The position numbers were made by a program, and so were the translations under genes. This document shows, in pieces, positions 16,371 to 23,921 of a stretch of DNA of 27,875 bases (within the stretch, counting starts at the first letter, position 1; each line of letters begins with the position of its first letter). The stretch is from Desulfarculales bacterium UBA702 (lineage in GTDB: Bacteria; Desulfobacterota; Syntrophobacteria; Syntrophobacterales; Syntrophobacteraceae), in NCBI GenBank assembly GCA_002298165.1, contig DBMI01000014.1, positions 1-27,875 of the forward strand, read 5' to 3'. The notes under the pieces were generated by a model. It was not told the origin of the DNA. It did no database searches and worked only from the letters and a program-made list of their open reading frames with translations.

Positions 16371-16745
16371 CTAAGCTTTCTTGCGCTTGCCCATGACGGA
16401 CCTGCGCGGACCCTTGCGCGTGCGTGCGTTGGTGTGAGTGCGCTGGCCGCGCACGGGAAGTCCCCGGCGGTGTCTCAGGCCGCGATAGCAGCCCAGATCC
16501 ATGAGGCGCTTGATACTCATCGAGACTTCGGAGCGAAGATCACCCTCGACTTTGAAATGAGAGTCGATGATCTGCCTGATCGAATTGACCTGCGCGTCGG
16601 TTAGATCGTCGCTTTTGGTATCAACATTGATTGCGGCCATTTCAAGAATCTTCTGAGACGTAGGCCTGCCGATACCGTAGATATATGTGAGAGCGATCTC
16701 GATGCGCTTGTTTTTCGGTAAGTCGATACCTGCGATGCGTGCCAA
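16371..16745 (-). CDS. rpsM: 30S ribosomal protein S13
   Basis: S13 is in the head of the small subunit, bridging to the 50S and contacting P-site tRNA. The 124-residue product has MARIAGIDLPKNKRIEIALT at the start and GLRHRRGLPVRGQRTHTNAR near the end. The initiation codon is TTG at 16745, supported by GGGAGG six to seven bases upstream and the exact family N-terminus. It lies between rpmJ (12-base gap) and rpsK (12-base gap). Confidence 0.97.
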   Translation of the reverse strand: MARIAGIDLPKNKRIEIALTYIYGIGRPTSQKILEMAAINVDTKSDDLTDAQVNSIRQIIDSHFKVEGDLRSEVSMSIKRLMDLGCYRGLRHRRGLPVRGQRTHTNARTRKGPRRSVMGKRKKA

Positions 16746-16757
16746 AATATTCCTCCC

Positions 16758-16871
16758 TTAGCCCTGGCGCTGCTTGTGCCTGGGGTTTTCACAAATCACC
16801 CGCACATTTCCATGGCGGCGGATTATCTTGCATTTTCTGCAAATGCGCTTAACCGATGCTCGCACTTTCAT
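16758..16871 (-). CDS. rpmJ: 50S ribosomal protein L36 (zinc-binding form)
   Basis: Reading the minus strand from the ATG at 16871 gives a 37-residue protein beginning MKVRASVKRICRKCKIIRR and ending NPRHKQRQG. Its ligands C11, C14, C27 and H32 make the zinc ribbon of the C+ form. L36 stabilises 23S rRNA near the GTPase centre base. The gene lies in its standard place between infA and rpsM, with an 84-base leader that contains a hairpin. Confidence 0.97.
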   Translation of the reverse strand: MKVRASVKRICRKCKIIRRHGNVRVICENPRHKQRQG

Positions 16872-16927
16872 CTTCCAAATTCCTTTCTCGGTGCGGTGCG
16901 ATTGCCCGTCGCCCAGTAACCGGGTAG

Positions 16928-16948
16928 GGCAGGCTTACCAGCCCTGCC
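16928..16948 (-). promoter_or_regulatory. Hairpin between infA and rpmJ
   Basis: GGCAGGC (16928-16934) pairs with GCC-TGCC (16941-16948) with one bulged base and a 6-base loop. There is no U-tract. It lies just after the infA stop and might set the 3' end or stability of the infA segment. The role is not established. Confidence 0.4.
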
Positions 16949-16955
16949 TGAGCCG

Positions 16956-17177
16956 CTACGATTTCGACCTGTAAGTAATACGGCCACGAGTCAAATCATA
17001 GGGTGAAAGCTCCACCGTAACCTTGTCACCCGGGAGAATGCGAATGAAATGCATGCGCATCTTTCCGGAGATGTGGGCCAAAATGCGATGGCCGTTGGGC
17101 AGTTCGACTCGGAACATGGCATTTGGAAGAGTTTCTACAACGGTGCCTTCCACCTCGATTGCATCCTCTTTAGCCAT
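16956..17177 (-). CDS. infA: Translation initiation factor IF-1
   Basis: IF-1 binds the A site of the 30S subunit during initiation. The 73-residue S1/OB-fold protein starts MAKEDAIEVEGTVVETLPN and contains FRVELPNGHRILAHISGKMR and the end TRGRITYRSK. Length matches the family (about 72). The gene follows map after 78 bases, a gap containing a near-consensus promoter, so it probably heads an independently transcribed alpha-operon unit. Confidence 0.98.
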   Translation of the reverse strand: MAKEDAIEVEGTVVETLPNAMFRVELPNGHRILAHISGKMRMHFIRILPGDKVTVELSPYDLTRGRITYRSKS

Positions 17178-17220
17178 GCTTTTGGCGACTCCTTCGGGTT
17201 TTATCTGATGCGAACTTTTT

Positions 17221-17249
17221 ATTATACTGATAACATTCCCTATTGTAAA
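17221..17249 (-). promoter_or_regulatory. Strong sigma70 promoter upstream of infA
   Basis: On the minus strand TTTACA and TATAAT are separated by exactly 17 bases, only one mismatch from the full consensus. The predicted start is near 17214, about 37 bases before the infA ATG. It would drive infA-rpmJ-rpsM-rpsK-rpsD-rpoA-rplQ in addition to readthrough from the spc genes. Confidence 0.8.
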
Positions 17250-17255
17250 GCCGTT

Positions 17256-18005
17256 TTATATTAAAGTGAGTATCTCGGGTCCGTCAGTCGTTATCGCTAT
17301 AGTGTGCTCGAAATGCGCAGACAGGCTCCGATCAAGGGTTACCGCCGTCCAGTTGTCCTCCATGATCTCGACGTCGGGCCCCCCGTAATTTATCATCGGC
17401 TCAATTGCCAGCACCATCCCCGGCTTCAGCCTGACACCCTTTCCAGGGGGGCCATAGTTGGGAACCTGGGGACTCTCATGAAGGTGCTGGCCTATACCGT
17501 GGCCGACAAACTCCCTAACCACCGAAAAACCGCGTGACTCAACGTATTCCTGTATGGCGTGGGAAATATCCGAAAGGTGATTGCCGCTGAGCGCCTGCGA
17601 AATTCCCCGTGACAAGGACTCACGGGTTACTTCGCATAACCTCTCAGCTTCGGCCGCGATCTTCCCCACAGGAACCGTAACCGCGGCGTCACCATAATAG
17701 CCGTCAACAACTACTCCAAAGTCCAGGCTCAGGATATCGCCTTCTTTAAGCCTTCGATGCTTGGACGGCATCCCGTGGACGACCTGCTCGTTAACTGAAG
17801 TGCAAAGGGCATACGGATAGCCGTGGTATCCCATAAACGCGGGCTTTGCCCCACTTTGCCGTGCCAGTTCCTCACTTAGCGCATTCAAATCCCAGGTCGT
17901 AATCCCGGGCTGAACGGTTTCGCCGATTTTCCGCAGAATATCGGATACAATCCGACAGGAATTGCGGATCTTCTCTATTTCGGCACGTGATCGCAAGATG
18001 ATCAA
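17256..18005 (-). CDS. map: Type I methionine aminopeptidase
   Basis: MetAP removes the initiator methionine from nascent proteins. The 249-residue protein is the short type I form, without an N-terminal zinc finger. The five metal ligands are all present: D95, D106, H169, E202 and E233, in LDFGVVVDGYYGDAA, EFVGHGIGQHLHE and IEPMIN. The start is a TTG at 18005, giving the family-like MIILRSRAEIEKIR, with GAGG upstream. It begins 11 bases after the adk stop, so the two are translated from one message. Confidence 0.96.
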   Translation of the reverse strand: MIILRSRAEIEKIRNSCRIVSDILRKIGETVQPGITTWDLNALSEELARQSGAKPAFMGYHGYPYALCTSVNEQVVHGMPSKHRRLKEGDILSLDFGVVVDGYYGDAAVTVPVGKIAAEAERLCEVTRESLSRGISQALSGNHLSDISHAIQEYVESRGFSVVREFVGHGIGQHLHESPQVPNYGPPGKGVRLKPGMVLAIEPMINYGGPDVEIMEDNWTAVTLDRSLSAHFEHTIAITTDGPEILTLI

Positions 18006-18016
18006 AAAACTGCCTC

Positions 18017-18658
18017 TTACTCCAATACCGCCTGAATTCTAGCCAGTATCTCGTTCATGCTGCCCACACCGTTAATGCGGCGGAGCTTGCCCTGGTTTTG
18101 ATAATATTCAATGAGCGGCTTGGTTTGCGCTTCGTAAGTTTCGAGTCGCGACTTAACGGTGCTCTCATTGTCATCCGACCTCTGGTAGAGCTCACCTCCG
18201 CACTTGTCGCAGATCGCTTCTTTTTTCGGAGGATCGTACATGAGGTGGAAGCCCGCGCCGCAAGCGCGGCAGGTACGCCGTCCGGTGAGGCGGCCAAGAA
18301 GCTCCGAACTCGGAACTTCGATGCTTACCACATGATCGATCTTCTGGCCGAGTTGCTCAAGGATCTTGTCCAGGGCCTTGGCCTGGCCGGAGGTCCGTGG
18401 GAAACCATCGAGCATATAACCATTCCCGGCGTCGGGCTTCTGTATGCGCTCCTTCACCAATCCGATAACCACTTCGTCGGGAACGAGTCCGCCCTGATCC
18501 ATGTATTTTTTTGCTTCTAGACCCAGGGGAGATCCTTCCTTCAGTGCCTCACGGAGCATATCACCGGTTGAAACCTGTGGAATGTGGTACTTTTCGGTCA
18601 AGCGCTTGGCCTGTGTACCTTTTCCTGCTCCCGGCGGTCCAAGCAAAATGATGTTCAT
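18017..18658 (-). CDS. adk: Adenylate kinase (zinc LID form)
   Basis: This 213-residue kinase interconverts ATP + AMP and 2 ADP. The P-loop is GPPGAGKG at residues 7-14, the AMP-binding segment has STGDMLREAL and DGFPRT, and the long LID carries C130, C133, C150 and C153, a structural zinc site. Zinc-LID adenylate kinases are common in Firmicutes and many non-gamma lineages. The gene lies between secY and map in the standard spc order, with GGGGGT a few bases before its ATG. Confidence 0.98.
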   Translation of the reverse strand: MNIILLGPPGAGKGTQAKRLTEKYHIPQVSTGDMLREALKEGSPLGLEAKKYMDQGGLVPDEVVIGLVKERIQKPDAGNGYMLDGFPRTSGQAKALDKILEQLGQKIDHVVSIEVPSSELLGRLTGRRTCRACGAGFHLMYDPPKKEAICDKCGGELYQRSDDNESTVKSRLETYEAQTKPLIEYYQNQGKLRRINGVGSMNEILARIQAVLE

Positions 18659-18724
18659 TTCTTACCCCCATCTTTGGAGAACCTGATCATTACGCCGCGA
18701 ATTCACCACAAGAATGCAAGGCGA

Positions 18725-20032
18725 TTAGCGGCGGCCCTTTACTCGGCCCTTCTTAAGGAAACCCTCGTAGTGGCGCGAAAGCATGTGCGCCTCGATCTGG
18801 GCCAAGGTATCCATTGCAACGCCAATTACAATGAGGAGGGCGGTCCCGCCAAAGTAAAATGGGACATTGAACTTGCTGATCAGGAACGTGGGGAGTACGC
18901 AAACCGCCGATATGTAGATTGCTCCGCCAAGTGTTATTCGGCTGAGCACCTTGTCGATATACTCCGCTGTCGGACGTCCCGGGCGAATGCCGGGGATGAA
19001 GCCGCCGTACTTCTTCATGTTTTCCGATACATCGACCGGGTTGAAGACTATCGCAGTGTAGAAGAAGCAGAAAAAGACTATGGCTGCAACATAAATGAGG
19101 CTGTAGACCCAATGACCCGGCATAAGTGATTCCGCAACAGCCTTCATCCATGGAGCGTCTACGAAATTGGCGAGCGTCGCGGGGAACATGATGATACTGG
19201 ATGCGAAGATTGGCGGAATAACGCCCGATGAATTGATCTTGAGCGGTATATGTGTATTCTGGCCGCCATAGACCCTCCGGCCGACGACTCTTTTCGCATA
19301 CTGCACCGGTATTCGTCTCTGCCCGCGCTCCATAAAAATGATAAAAGCGATGACCGCGAGCATCATGACACCGATAAGTACCAGGGTGAATATACTCATT
19401 TCGCCGGTCTGAACCAGTCGGGAGGTGCTGATGATCGCATTGGGGATGCCGGCCACAATGCCTGCGAATATTATAAGAGAGATTCCGTTGCCGATTCCGC
19501 GCTCGGTGATCTGCTCGCCCAGCCACATGATAAAAGCGGTTCCAGCCGTAAGGGTCAAAACGGTTATCAGTCGAAAACTCCATCCTGCTTGAAGCACGAT
19601 AGGCACATCGCCGGGGCTCATCATTCTCTCAAGCCCGACGGCTATTCCAAAGCCCTGGATGATGCTAAGGACCACCGTGCCGTAGCGGGTGTATTGGGTA
19701 ATCTTCTTCCGTCCAGCATCGCCCTCCTTGCTGAGGCGCTCCAGAGTCGGAATGACGACGGTTAAAAGCTGGAGGATAATCGACGCGCTGATGTAGGGCA
19801 TAATCCCGAGAGCGAAAACCGATAGATGGCTAAGTGCGCCGCCTGAGAACATGTCGAAAAGTCCGAGCAGTGTTCCCTGTGCGGCCCTGAAATAGGACAT
19901 CAGGGCTTCGGTATTGATGCCTGGGGTCGGAATGTGAACCCCGATCCGATAAACGGCGAGAAGCGCCAAAGTCATGGCTATTCGACGCTTGAGTTCGGGA
20001 ATTCGACCTATATTTTGAAAACCTGAGAGCAC
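18725..20032 (-). CDS. secY: Preprotein translocase subunit SecY
   Basis: SecY is the channel-forming subunit of the SecYEG translocon in the inner membrane. The 435-residue protein has the expected ten membrane spans and family blocks: LFDMFSGGALSHLSVFALGI after the plug region, GIGNGISLIIFAGI, and PGIRPGRPTAEYIDKVLSRI in the cytosolic C5 region. The GTG at 20032 is the start; it lies only 3 bases after the rplO stop, and AGAAGG within the rplO end serves as ribosome-binding site, implying translational coupling. Confidence 0.98.
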   Translation of the reverse strand: MLSGFQNIGRIPELKRRIAMTLALLAVYRIGVHIPTPGINTEALMSYFRAAQGTLLGLFDMFSGGALSHLSVFALGIMPYISASIILQLLTVVIPTLERLSKEGDAGRKKITQYTRYGTVVLSIIQGFGIAVGLERMMSPGDVPIVLQAGWSFRLITVLTLTAGTAFIMWLGEQITERGIGNGISLIIFAGIVAGIPNAIISTSRLVQTGEMSIFTLVLIGVMMLAVIAFIIFMERGQRRIPVQYAKRVVGRRVYGGQNTHIPLKINSSGVIPPIFASSIIMFPATLANFVDAPWMKAVAESLMPGHWVYSLIYVAAIVFFCFFYTAIVFNPVDVSENMKKYGGFIPGIRPGRPTAEYIDKVLSRITLGGAIYISAVCVLPTFLISKFNVPFYFGGTALLIVIGVAMDTLAQIEAHMLSRHYEGFLKKGRVKGRR

Positions 20033-20035
20033 TCT

Positions 20036-20494
20036 TTATTTTCCTTCTCTCAGCGGTATGAGTTCGACTTTACCGCCGGCGGCTTCGATTTTCTGAACGG
20101 CCGAAGCGCTCGCTTTGTGAACGCGTACGGTAACCGCCTGGGTAATCTCGCCGTTGGCAAGCAGTTTGATCCCGAATGGGACCTTCCTGAGAATGCCAGC
20201 GCCGATCATGTCGATCGGGCTGACTTCGCTGCCGGCCGGAAACCGCTGCATATCCTCGACATTAATAACGGAATATTCTTTACGAAAAGGATTCTTGAAA
20301 CCGCGCTTTGGAATTCTGCGCTGAAGTGGCATCTGGCCGCCCTCAAACCACGGGGGCGTACCACCACCGGAGCGTGCTTTCTGGCCCTTGGTTCCTTTGC
20401 CAGCGGTCATCCCCTGGCCGGAACCGGAACCGCGGCCGAGTCTTTTCGTATTCTTTTTAGCTCCCGGAGGCGGAGCCAGATCGCTAAGTTTCAT
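20036..20494 (-). CDS. rplO: 50S ribosomal protein L15
   Basis: The 152-residue L15 shows its Gly/Lys-rich N-terminal extension (KRLGRGSGSGQGMTAGKGTK) that threads into 23S rRNA, then FEGGQMPLQRRIPKRGFKN and the C-terminal globular part. The length is usual. It is 16 bases after rpmD and almost touches secY, the usual spc order. Confidence 0.98.
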   Translation of the reverse strand: MKLSDLAPPPGAKKNTKRLGRGSGSGQGMTAGKGTKGQKARSGGGTPPWFEGGQMPLQRRIPKRGFKNPFRKEYSVINVEDMQRFPAGSEVSPIDMIGAGILRKVPFGIKLLANGEITQAVTVRVHKASASAVQKIEAAGGKVELIPLREGK

Positions 20495-20510
20495 CGGAGA
20501 ATCCGTCCTT

Positions 20511-20696
20511 CTATGCTTTCTCTTTTACTTCAACGAGATGAATAACTTTCCTCAAAGCGCCGAGCACCTGAGGGGAACTGTAGAGGTCCACCGGACGGTG
20601 CATTTTTGTCAGTCCGAGAGCCACAAGGATTTTCCTATGCTTCTCGGGGCGCCCGATTGGGCTTCGAATCAGTCTGACTTCGATTGGCTTTGCCAT
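20511..20696 (-). CDS. rpmD: 50S ribosomal protein L30
   Basis: The 61-residue protein begins MAKPIEVRLIRSPIGRPEKH and contains ALGLTKMHRPV, the L30 signature. The ATG at 20696 is preceded by AGAAGGAACGG; the seven extra codons upstream in frame are unlikely to be used. A 151-base gap with a large inverted repeat separates it from rpsE, unusual for these two genes. Confidence 0.96.
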   Translation of the reverse strand: MAKPIEVRLIRSPIGRPEKHRKILVALGLTKMHRPVDLYSSPQVLGALRKVIHLVEVKEKA

Positions 20697-20712
20697 TTCC
20701 GTTCCTTCTATG

Positions 20713-20836
20713 TTCACCGCAGAGAGCGCAGAGGACGCGGAGGAAAAACTGAGAACGTTTATAAGTGAAACTGAGAATCTTTCCTGAATAAACTTTCCCA
20801 GTCTTTCTCTGCGTCCTCAGCGTTCTCCGCGGTGAA
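20713..20836. repeat. MITE-like inverted repeat between rpsE and rpmD
   Basis: The arms are 20713-20762 (50 bases) and 20788-20836 (49 bases). They are near-perfect reverse complements with a handful of substitutions and one single-base indel, around a 25-base centre. Each arm begins TTCACCGC and contains tandem CGCAGAG/GACGCGGAG-type units and GTTTAT at its inner end. Similar 'CGCAGAG' palindromes are dispersed in many environmental bacterial genomes, which suggests a non-autonomous mobile or REP-type element. No coding capacity and no clear target-site duplication is seen. Confidence 0.8.
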
Positions 20837-20847
20837 AGTGAACTATC

Positions 20848-21342
20848 CTAGTCCTCCAGGATATTCTTTCCACGGATCCTTGAGACCTGTTCGGGGCTTC
20901 GAAGCATCTTGAGCCCCTCGACGGTGGCTTTCACCACGTTGTGGGGATTTCTTGACCCTACGCACTTGGTCAAAATGTTGCTGATGCCGGCTGCTTCCAT
21001 GATGGCCCGGACAGCCCCGCCCGCGATCACACCGGTACCGGGAGAGGCGGGTATGAGGATGACCGATGAAGCACCGAACCGGCCAAGAACCTCGTGAGGG
21101 ATCGTGGTATTCTGCATCGGCACCTCTATCATGCTGCGCTTGGCCGACTCCATCCCCTTGCGTATAGCTTCGGGGACCTCGTTAGCCTTGCCCAGGCTGT
21201 AGCCGACCCGGCCGTTGCCGTCACCAACAACCACAATCGCACTGAACGAAAAACGCCGGCCGCCCTTAACAACCTTGGCAACACGGCTGATATGGACCAC
21301 CTTGTCGATTAACTGCAGCTGGCTTGATTCCACAGCTATCAA
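20848..21342 (-). CDS. rpsE: 30S ribosomal protein S5
   Basis: S5 lies at the mRNA entry site and influences decoding accuracy. The 164-residue protein has the N-terminal double-stranded-RNA-binding-like fold with VVKGGRRFSFSAIVVVGDGN, VGYSLGKANEVPEAI and the C-terminal GGAVRAIMEAAGI. The initiation codon is TTG at 21342 with CGGAGG 8 bases upstream. A GTG three codons later lacks a spaced SD site. A repeat element follows it. Confidence 0.97.
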   Translation of the reverse strand: MIAVESSQLQLIDKVVHISRVAKVVKGGRRFSFSAIVVVGDGNGRVGYSLGKANEVPEAIRKGMESAKRSMIEVPMQNTTIPHEVLGRFGASSVILIPASPGTGVIAGGAVRAIMEAAGISNILTKCVGSRNPHNVVKATVEGLKMLRSPEQVSRIRGKNILED

Positions 21343-21369
21343 TTTGACTGCCTCCGATCTGGTGTAAAA

Positions 21370-21741
21370 TTAGAAGTCCAGGCCCTTGGCGCGAGCGGCA
21401 TCGGCAAGGGCCTTGATGCGCCCGTGATAGATGAAACCGTTGCGGTCGAAAACAACCTTTGCGATTCCACTATCGAGGGCCTTACGGGCGATAAGTTCAC
21501 CAACAATTTTAGCAGCGGCAATTTTACCCTTTTCCTTCTTGGCTTCCTTGTATTCTTCCGAGAGTGTGGAAGCCGAAACCAGGGTCGCCCCGCTCTTATC
21601 GTTTATTATCTGTGCATAGACGTGCTTGTCGGTCCGGAAAACGGTAAGCCTGGGACGCTCTACCGTACCCTCAACCTTGCGCCTTATGCGTTTCTTTCGC
21701 TTGAGACGCGCGACATCGCGCGGATTGGTATTTCCAGCCAT
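21370..21741 (-). CDS. rplR: 50S ribosomal protein L18
   Basis: L18 binds 5S rRNA in the central protuberance. The 123-residue product starts MAGNTNPRDVARLKRKKRIR and ends DRNGFIYHGRIKALADAARA..., both typical. The ATG at 21741 is preceded by GGAGGGGACTGGAA; the longer open frame upstream overlaps rplF and is not the start. rplF and rpsE flank it at 19 and 27 bases. Confidence 0.97.
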   Translation of the reverse strand: MAGNTNPRDVARLKRKKRIRRKVEGTVERPRLTVFRTDKHVYAQIINDKSGATLVSASTLSEEYKEAKKEKGKIAAAKIVGELIARKALDSGIAKVVFDRNGFIYHGRIKALADAARAKGLDF

Positions 21742-21760
21742 TTCCAGTCCCCTCCGAATC

Positions 21761-22303
21761 CTACTTCTTGCCTGTCTTGCCGGCCTTGCGGTGAATTCTC
21801 TCGCCTGCGTAGCGAACACCCTTGCCCTTGTAAGGCTCGGCGGGCCTAAGTGCTCGAATCCTTGCCGCAGTTTCGCCAAGCAGCTCGACGTCGATGCCCT
21901 CGAGCTTTATCGTGTTTACCTTGGCTTCAACAGAGGCCTTTATCCCATCGGGCAGCGGGAAAAGGATAGGGTGCGAAAATCCAAGGCTAAGATTCAAATT
22001 GTTGCCTTGTACCTCGGCGCGGTAGCCCGTTCCCTGGATTTCGAGGCTTTTCACAAAACCTTCACTCACCCCGCGAACCATGTTGTTTACCAGCGCACGG
22101 ACAAGCCCGTGAAGAGACCTGGTCTCATTGGCCTCGTCTTTTCTCTTGAACTCAATAGCCCCGGCGCTTATCAGCACTTCGAGATTTGCCGGAAGGGGGC
22201 GCGCGAGCGAACCCTTGGGGCCTTTCACCGAAAGCACCGAATCATCCAGGGCGACATTTACCCCTTTTGGTATCGCTATGGGCAATTTACCCACCCGTGA
22301 CAT
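21761..22303 (-). CDS. rplF: 50S ribosomal protein L6
   Basis: The 180-residue L6 binds near the sarcin-ricin loop. It opens MSRVGKLPIAIPKGVNV, has NNMVRGVSEGFVKSLEIQGT in the centre, and ends with the conserved PEPYKGKG-like AEPYKGKGVRYAGE and a Lys-rich tail. Length and position (after rpsH, before rplR) are standard. Confidence 0.98.
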   Translation of the reverse strand: MSRVGKLPIAIPKGVNVALDDSVLSVKGPKGSLARPLPANLEVLISAGAIEFKRKDEANETRSLHGLVRALVNNMVRGVSEGFVKSLEIQGTGYRAEVQGNNLNLSLGFSHPILFPLPDGIKASVEAKVNTIKLEGIDVELLGETAARIRALRPAEPYKGKGVRYAGERIHRKAGKTGKK

Positions 22304-22350
22304 GCCATTGCTCCTTTATTGATCTGCTCAAAGGGACCTGGGCGCCAACT

Positions 22351-22746
22351 CTACCAGACGGCGCAGAGCACTTCGCCGCCAATGCGTTCCTTGCGCGCCT
22401 GCCCGTCGGTCATTACCCCGCGCGAAGTGGACAAAATCGATATGCCCATCCCGTTCATTACCTGGGGAATTTCCTCGTGGCCGACATAGGTGCGGCATCC
22501 GGGCTTGCTGACCCGGCGAGCACCGGCCAGGGCGCCGTCGCGGCTTTCGCCATACTTAAGCTGCAGTCGCAGGATTCCCTGCTTGTCGTCCCTGATGAAT
22601 TTGAAATTCTTTATGTATCCCTCTTCCTTGAGAATGCGGGCCAAGCTGGCCTTCATACGGGAAGCCGGGATGTCAACCTTATCGAACCTTGCCTTTTGCG
22701 CATTCCGGATGCGGTTCAGGAAATCGCCTATGGGATCCGATACCAT
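22351..22746 (-). CDS. rpsH: 30S ribosomal protein S8
   Basis: S8 binds helix 21 of 16S rRNA and in E. coli represses the spc operon. The 131-residue protein starts MVSDPIGDFLNRIRNAQKA and ends with the conserved GISILSTSRGVMTDGQARK and GGEVLCAVW. The ATG at 22746 has GGAG about ten bases upstream. A hairpin repeat sits in the 57-base gap from rpsN. Confidence 0.98.
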   Translation of the reverse strand: MVSDPIGDFLNRIRNAQKARFDKVDIPASRMKASLARILKEEGYIKNFKFIRDDKQGILRLQLKYGESRDGALAGARRVSKPGCRTYVGHEEIPQVMNGMGISILSTSRGVMTDGQARKERIGGEVLCAVW

Positions 22747-22766
22747 TTTCTCTACACTCCTTAAAA

Positions 22767-22800
22767 TCGTCGTTCCCGCAGCTTCAAAGACGGGAACATC
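22767..22800. repeat. Diverged REP-like hairpin between rpsN and rpsH
   Basis: GTTCCCG (22772-22778) and CGGGAAC (22791-22797) form a perfect 7-bp stem with a 12-base loop. The flank TCGTCGTTCCCG resembles the repeat at 7526 (CGTCATTCCCG), so it may be a diverged copy of the same dispersed family. The similarity is short. Confidence 0.5.
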
Positions 22801-22803
22801 TTT

Positions 22804-22989
22804 CTACCAACTTGCCTTGATCACGCCGGGCAGCTCTCCCTTGAGAGCCATGTTTCGAAAACAGATCCGACAAATCCCAAATTTGCGAATGTAGGCCCGC
22901 GGCCGTCCGCAGATTGGACACCTGTTATATGTCCGGACCTTGAACTTGTTGGTGCGCTGAGATTTTGCGATTAGTGACTTCTTAGCCAA
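22804..22989 (-). CDS. rpsN: 30S ribosomal protein S14, type Z (zinc-binding)
   Basis: The 61-residue product is the short, zinc-binding S14: MAKKSLIAKSQRTNKFKVR, then CPIC (C24, C27) and CRIC (C40, C43), ending PGVIKASW. Enteric bacteria have a longer zinc-free S14, so this form argues against a gammaproteobacterial origin. The start is TTG at 22989 with AAGGAGG 7 bases upstream. It lies 15 bases after rplE. Confidence 0.97.
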   Translation of the reverse strand: MAKKSLIAKSQRTNKFKVRTYNRCPICGRPRAYIRKFGICRICFRNMALKGELPGVIKASW

Positions 22990-23004
22990 AGAAGGCCTCC
23001 TTCG

Positions 23005-23544
23005 TTACTGCCTGAAAGGCATTCCCATGAGGGCCAGAAGAGTCCGGGCCTCATCGTCAGTCTTTGCCGTCGTTACGATTGTTATGTTCATTCCCTTGAT
23101 CTTATCGATCTTGTCGTAGTCGATTTCAGGGAAAATTATCTGCTCTTTTATGCCCAGAGTGTAGTTGCCCCTGCCGTCGAGCGCCCTGGGTGAAATGCCC
23201 CGGAAATCACGAACGCGGGGAAGGGCGATGTTTACGAGCTTGTCAAAAAAGTCGTACATCCTGTTTCCACGAAGGGTAACCATGCAGCCGATAGGCATTC
23301 CCTTGCGGAGCTTGAATGCAGCGATGCTTTGGCGCGCTCTGGTGATAACCGGCTTCTGGCCGCTTATCTGGGCCAGTTCGGCCGCCGCGGAGTCAAGTAT
23401 CTTGATGTTCTGGATGGCTTCCCCAAGCCCCATATTGAGGATGATCTTGGAGATTTTCGGAAGTTGCATGGGGCTGCTGTAATTGTACTTCTCACGAAGT
23501 TGAGGAACCACCTCATCGTTGTATTTATCCCGCAGTACTGCCAT
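23005..23544 (-). CDS. rplE: 50S ribosomal protein L5
   Basis: L5 binds 5S rRNA and P-site tRNA. The 179-residue protein has YNYSSPMQLPKISKIILNMG, ITRARQSIAAFKLRKGMPIG and the C-terminal DYDKIDKIKGMNITIVTTA block. The length is typical and the ATG at 23544 follows GGAGGAAAA. It is in the normal place between rplX and rpsN. Confidence 0.98.
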   Translation of the reverse strand: MAVLRDKYNDEVVPQLREKYNYSSPMQLPKISKIILNMGLGEAIQNIKILDSAAAELAQISGQKPVITRARQSIAAFKLRKGMPIGCMVTLRGNRMYDFFDKLVNIALPRVRDFRGISPRALDGRGNYTLGIKEQIIFPEIDYDKIDKIKGMNITIVTTAKTDDEARTLLALMGMPFRQ

Positions 23545-23579
23545 TTTTCCTCCGTTCCGCCCTTGCGGTGGACGTCCAG

Positions 23580-23903
23580 CTAATCAATGACTTCCTCGCA
23601 CTTTTTGCAGTACCGGACTTTTTTGTCATCGATCATCTTATGGCCCACCCGGGTCGGGTCTGTGCATTTCGAGCAAATAAGCATGAGGTTCGAAATATGG
23701 ATCGGGGATTCCTTATCCAAGATTCCGCCCTGCCTTGTCTGCTGGTTGGGCTTCATGTGCTTTTTGACCATGTTGATCTTTTCAACTATCGCCCGGTCCT
23801 TCTTCGGGATTACACGCATGACCTTGCCGCTCTTGCCCTTGTCTTTACCGGCGATAACCTGCACCATGTCGTTTTTCTTGATATGGTATTCCTGAAATTT
23901 CAT
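23580..23903 (-). CDS. rplX: 50S ribosomal protein L24
   Basis: L24 is an early assembly protein of the 50S subunit. The 107-residue product carries the KOW motif NDMVQVIAGKDKGKSGKVMR and the following EKINMVKKHMKP. Its C-terminus has a CSKC...CKKC pair that may bind zinc, a feature of many but not all L24 proteins. It follows rplN by 18 bases. Confidence 0.97.
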   Translation of the reverse strand: MKFQEYHIKKNDMVQVIAGKDKGKSGKVMRVIPKKDRAIVEKINMVKKHMKPNQQTRQGGILDKESPIHISNLMLICSKCTDPTRVGHKMIDDKKVRYCKKCEEVID

Positions 23904-23921
23904 CCTAAATGTCCTTTGTCG

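Noticed and set aside
21626..22300. 224-residue plus-strand open frame over rplR and rplF
   Set aside because: Shadow of two certain ribosomal genes; no independent support.
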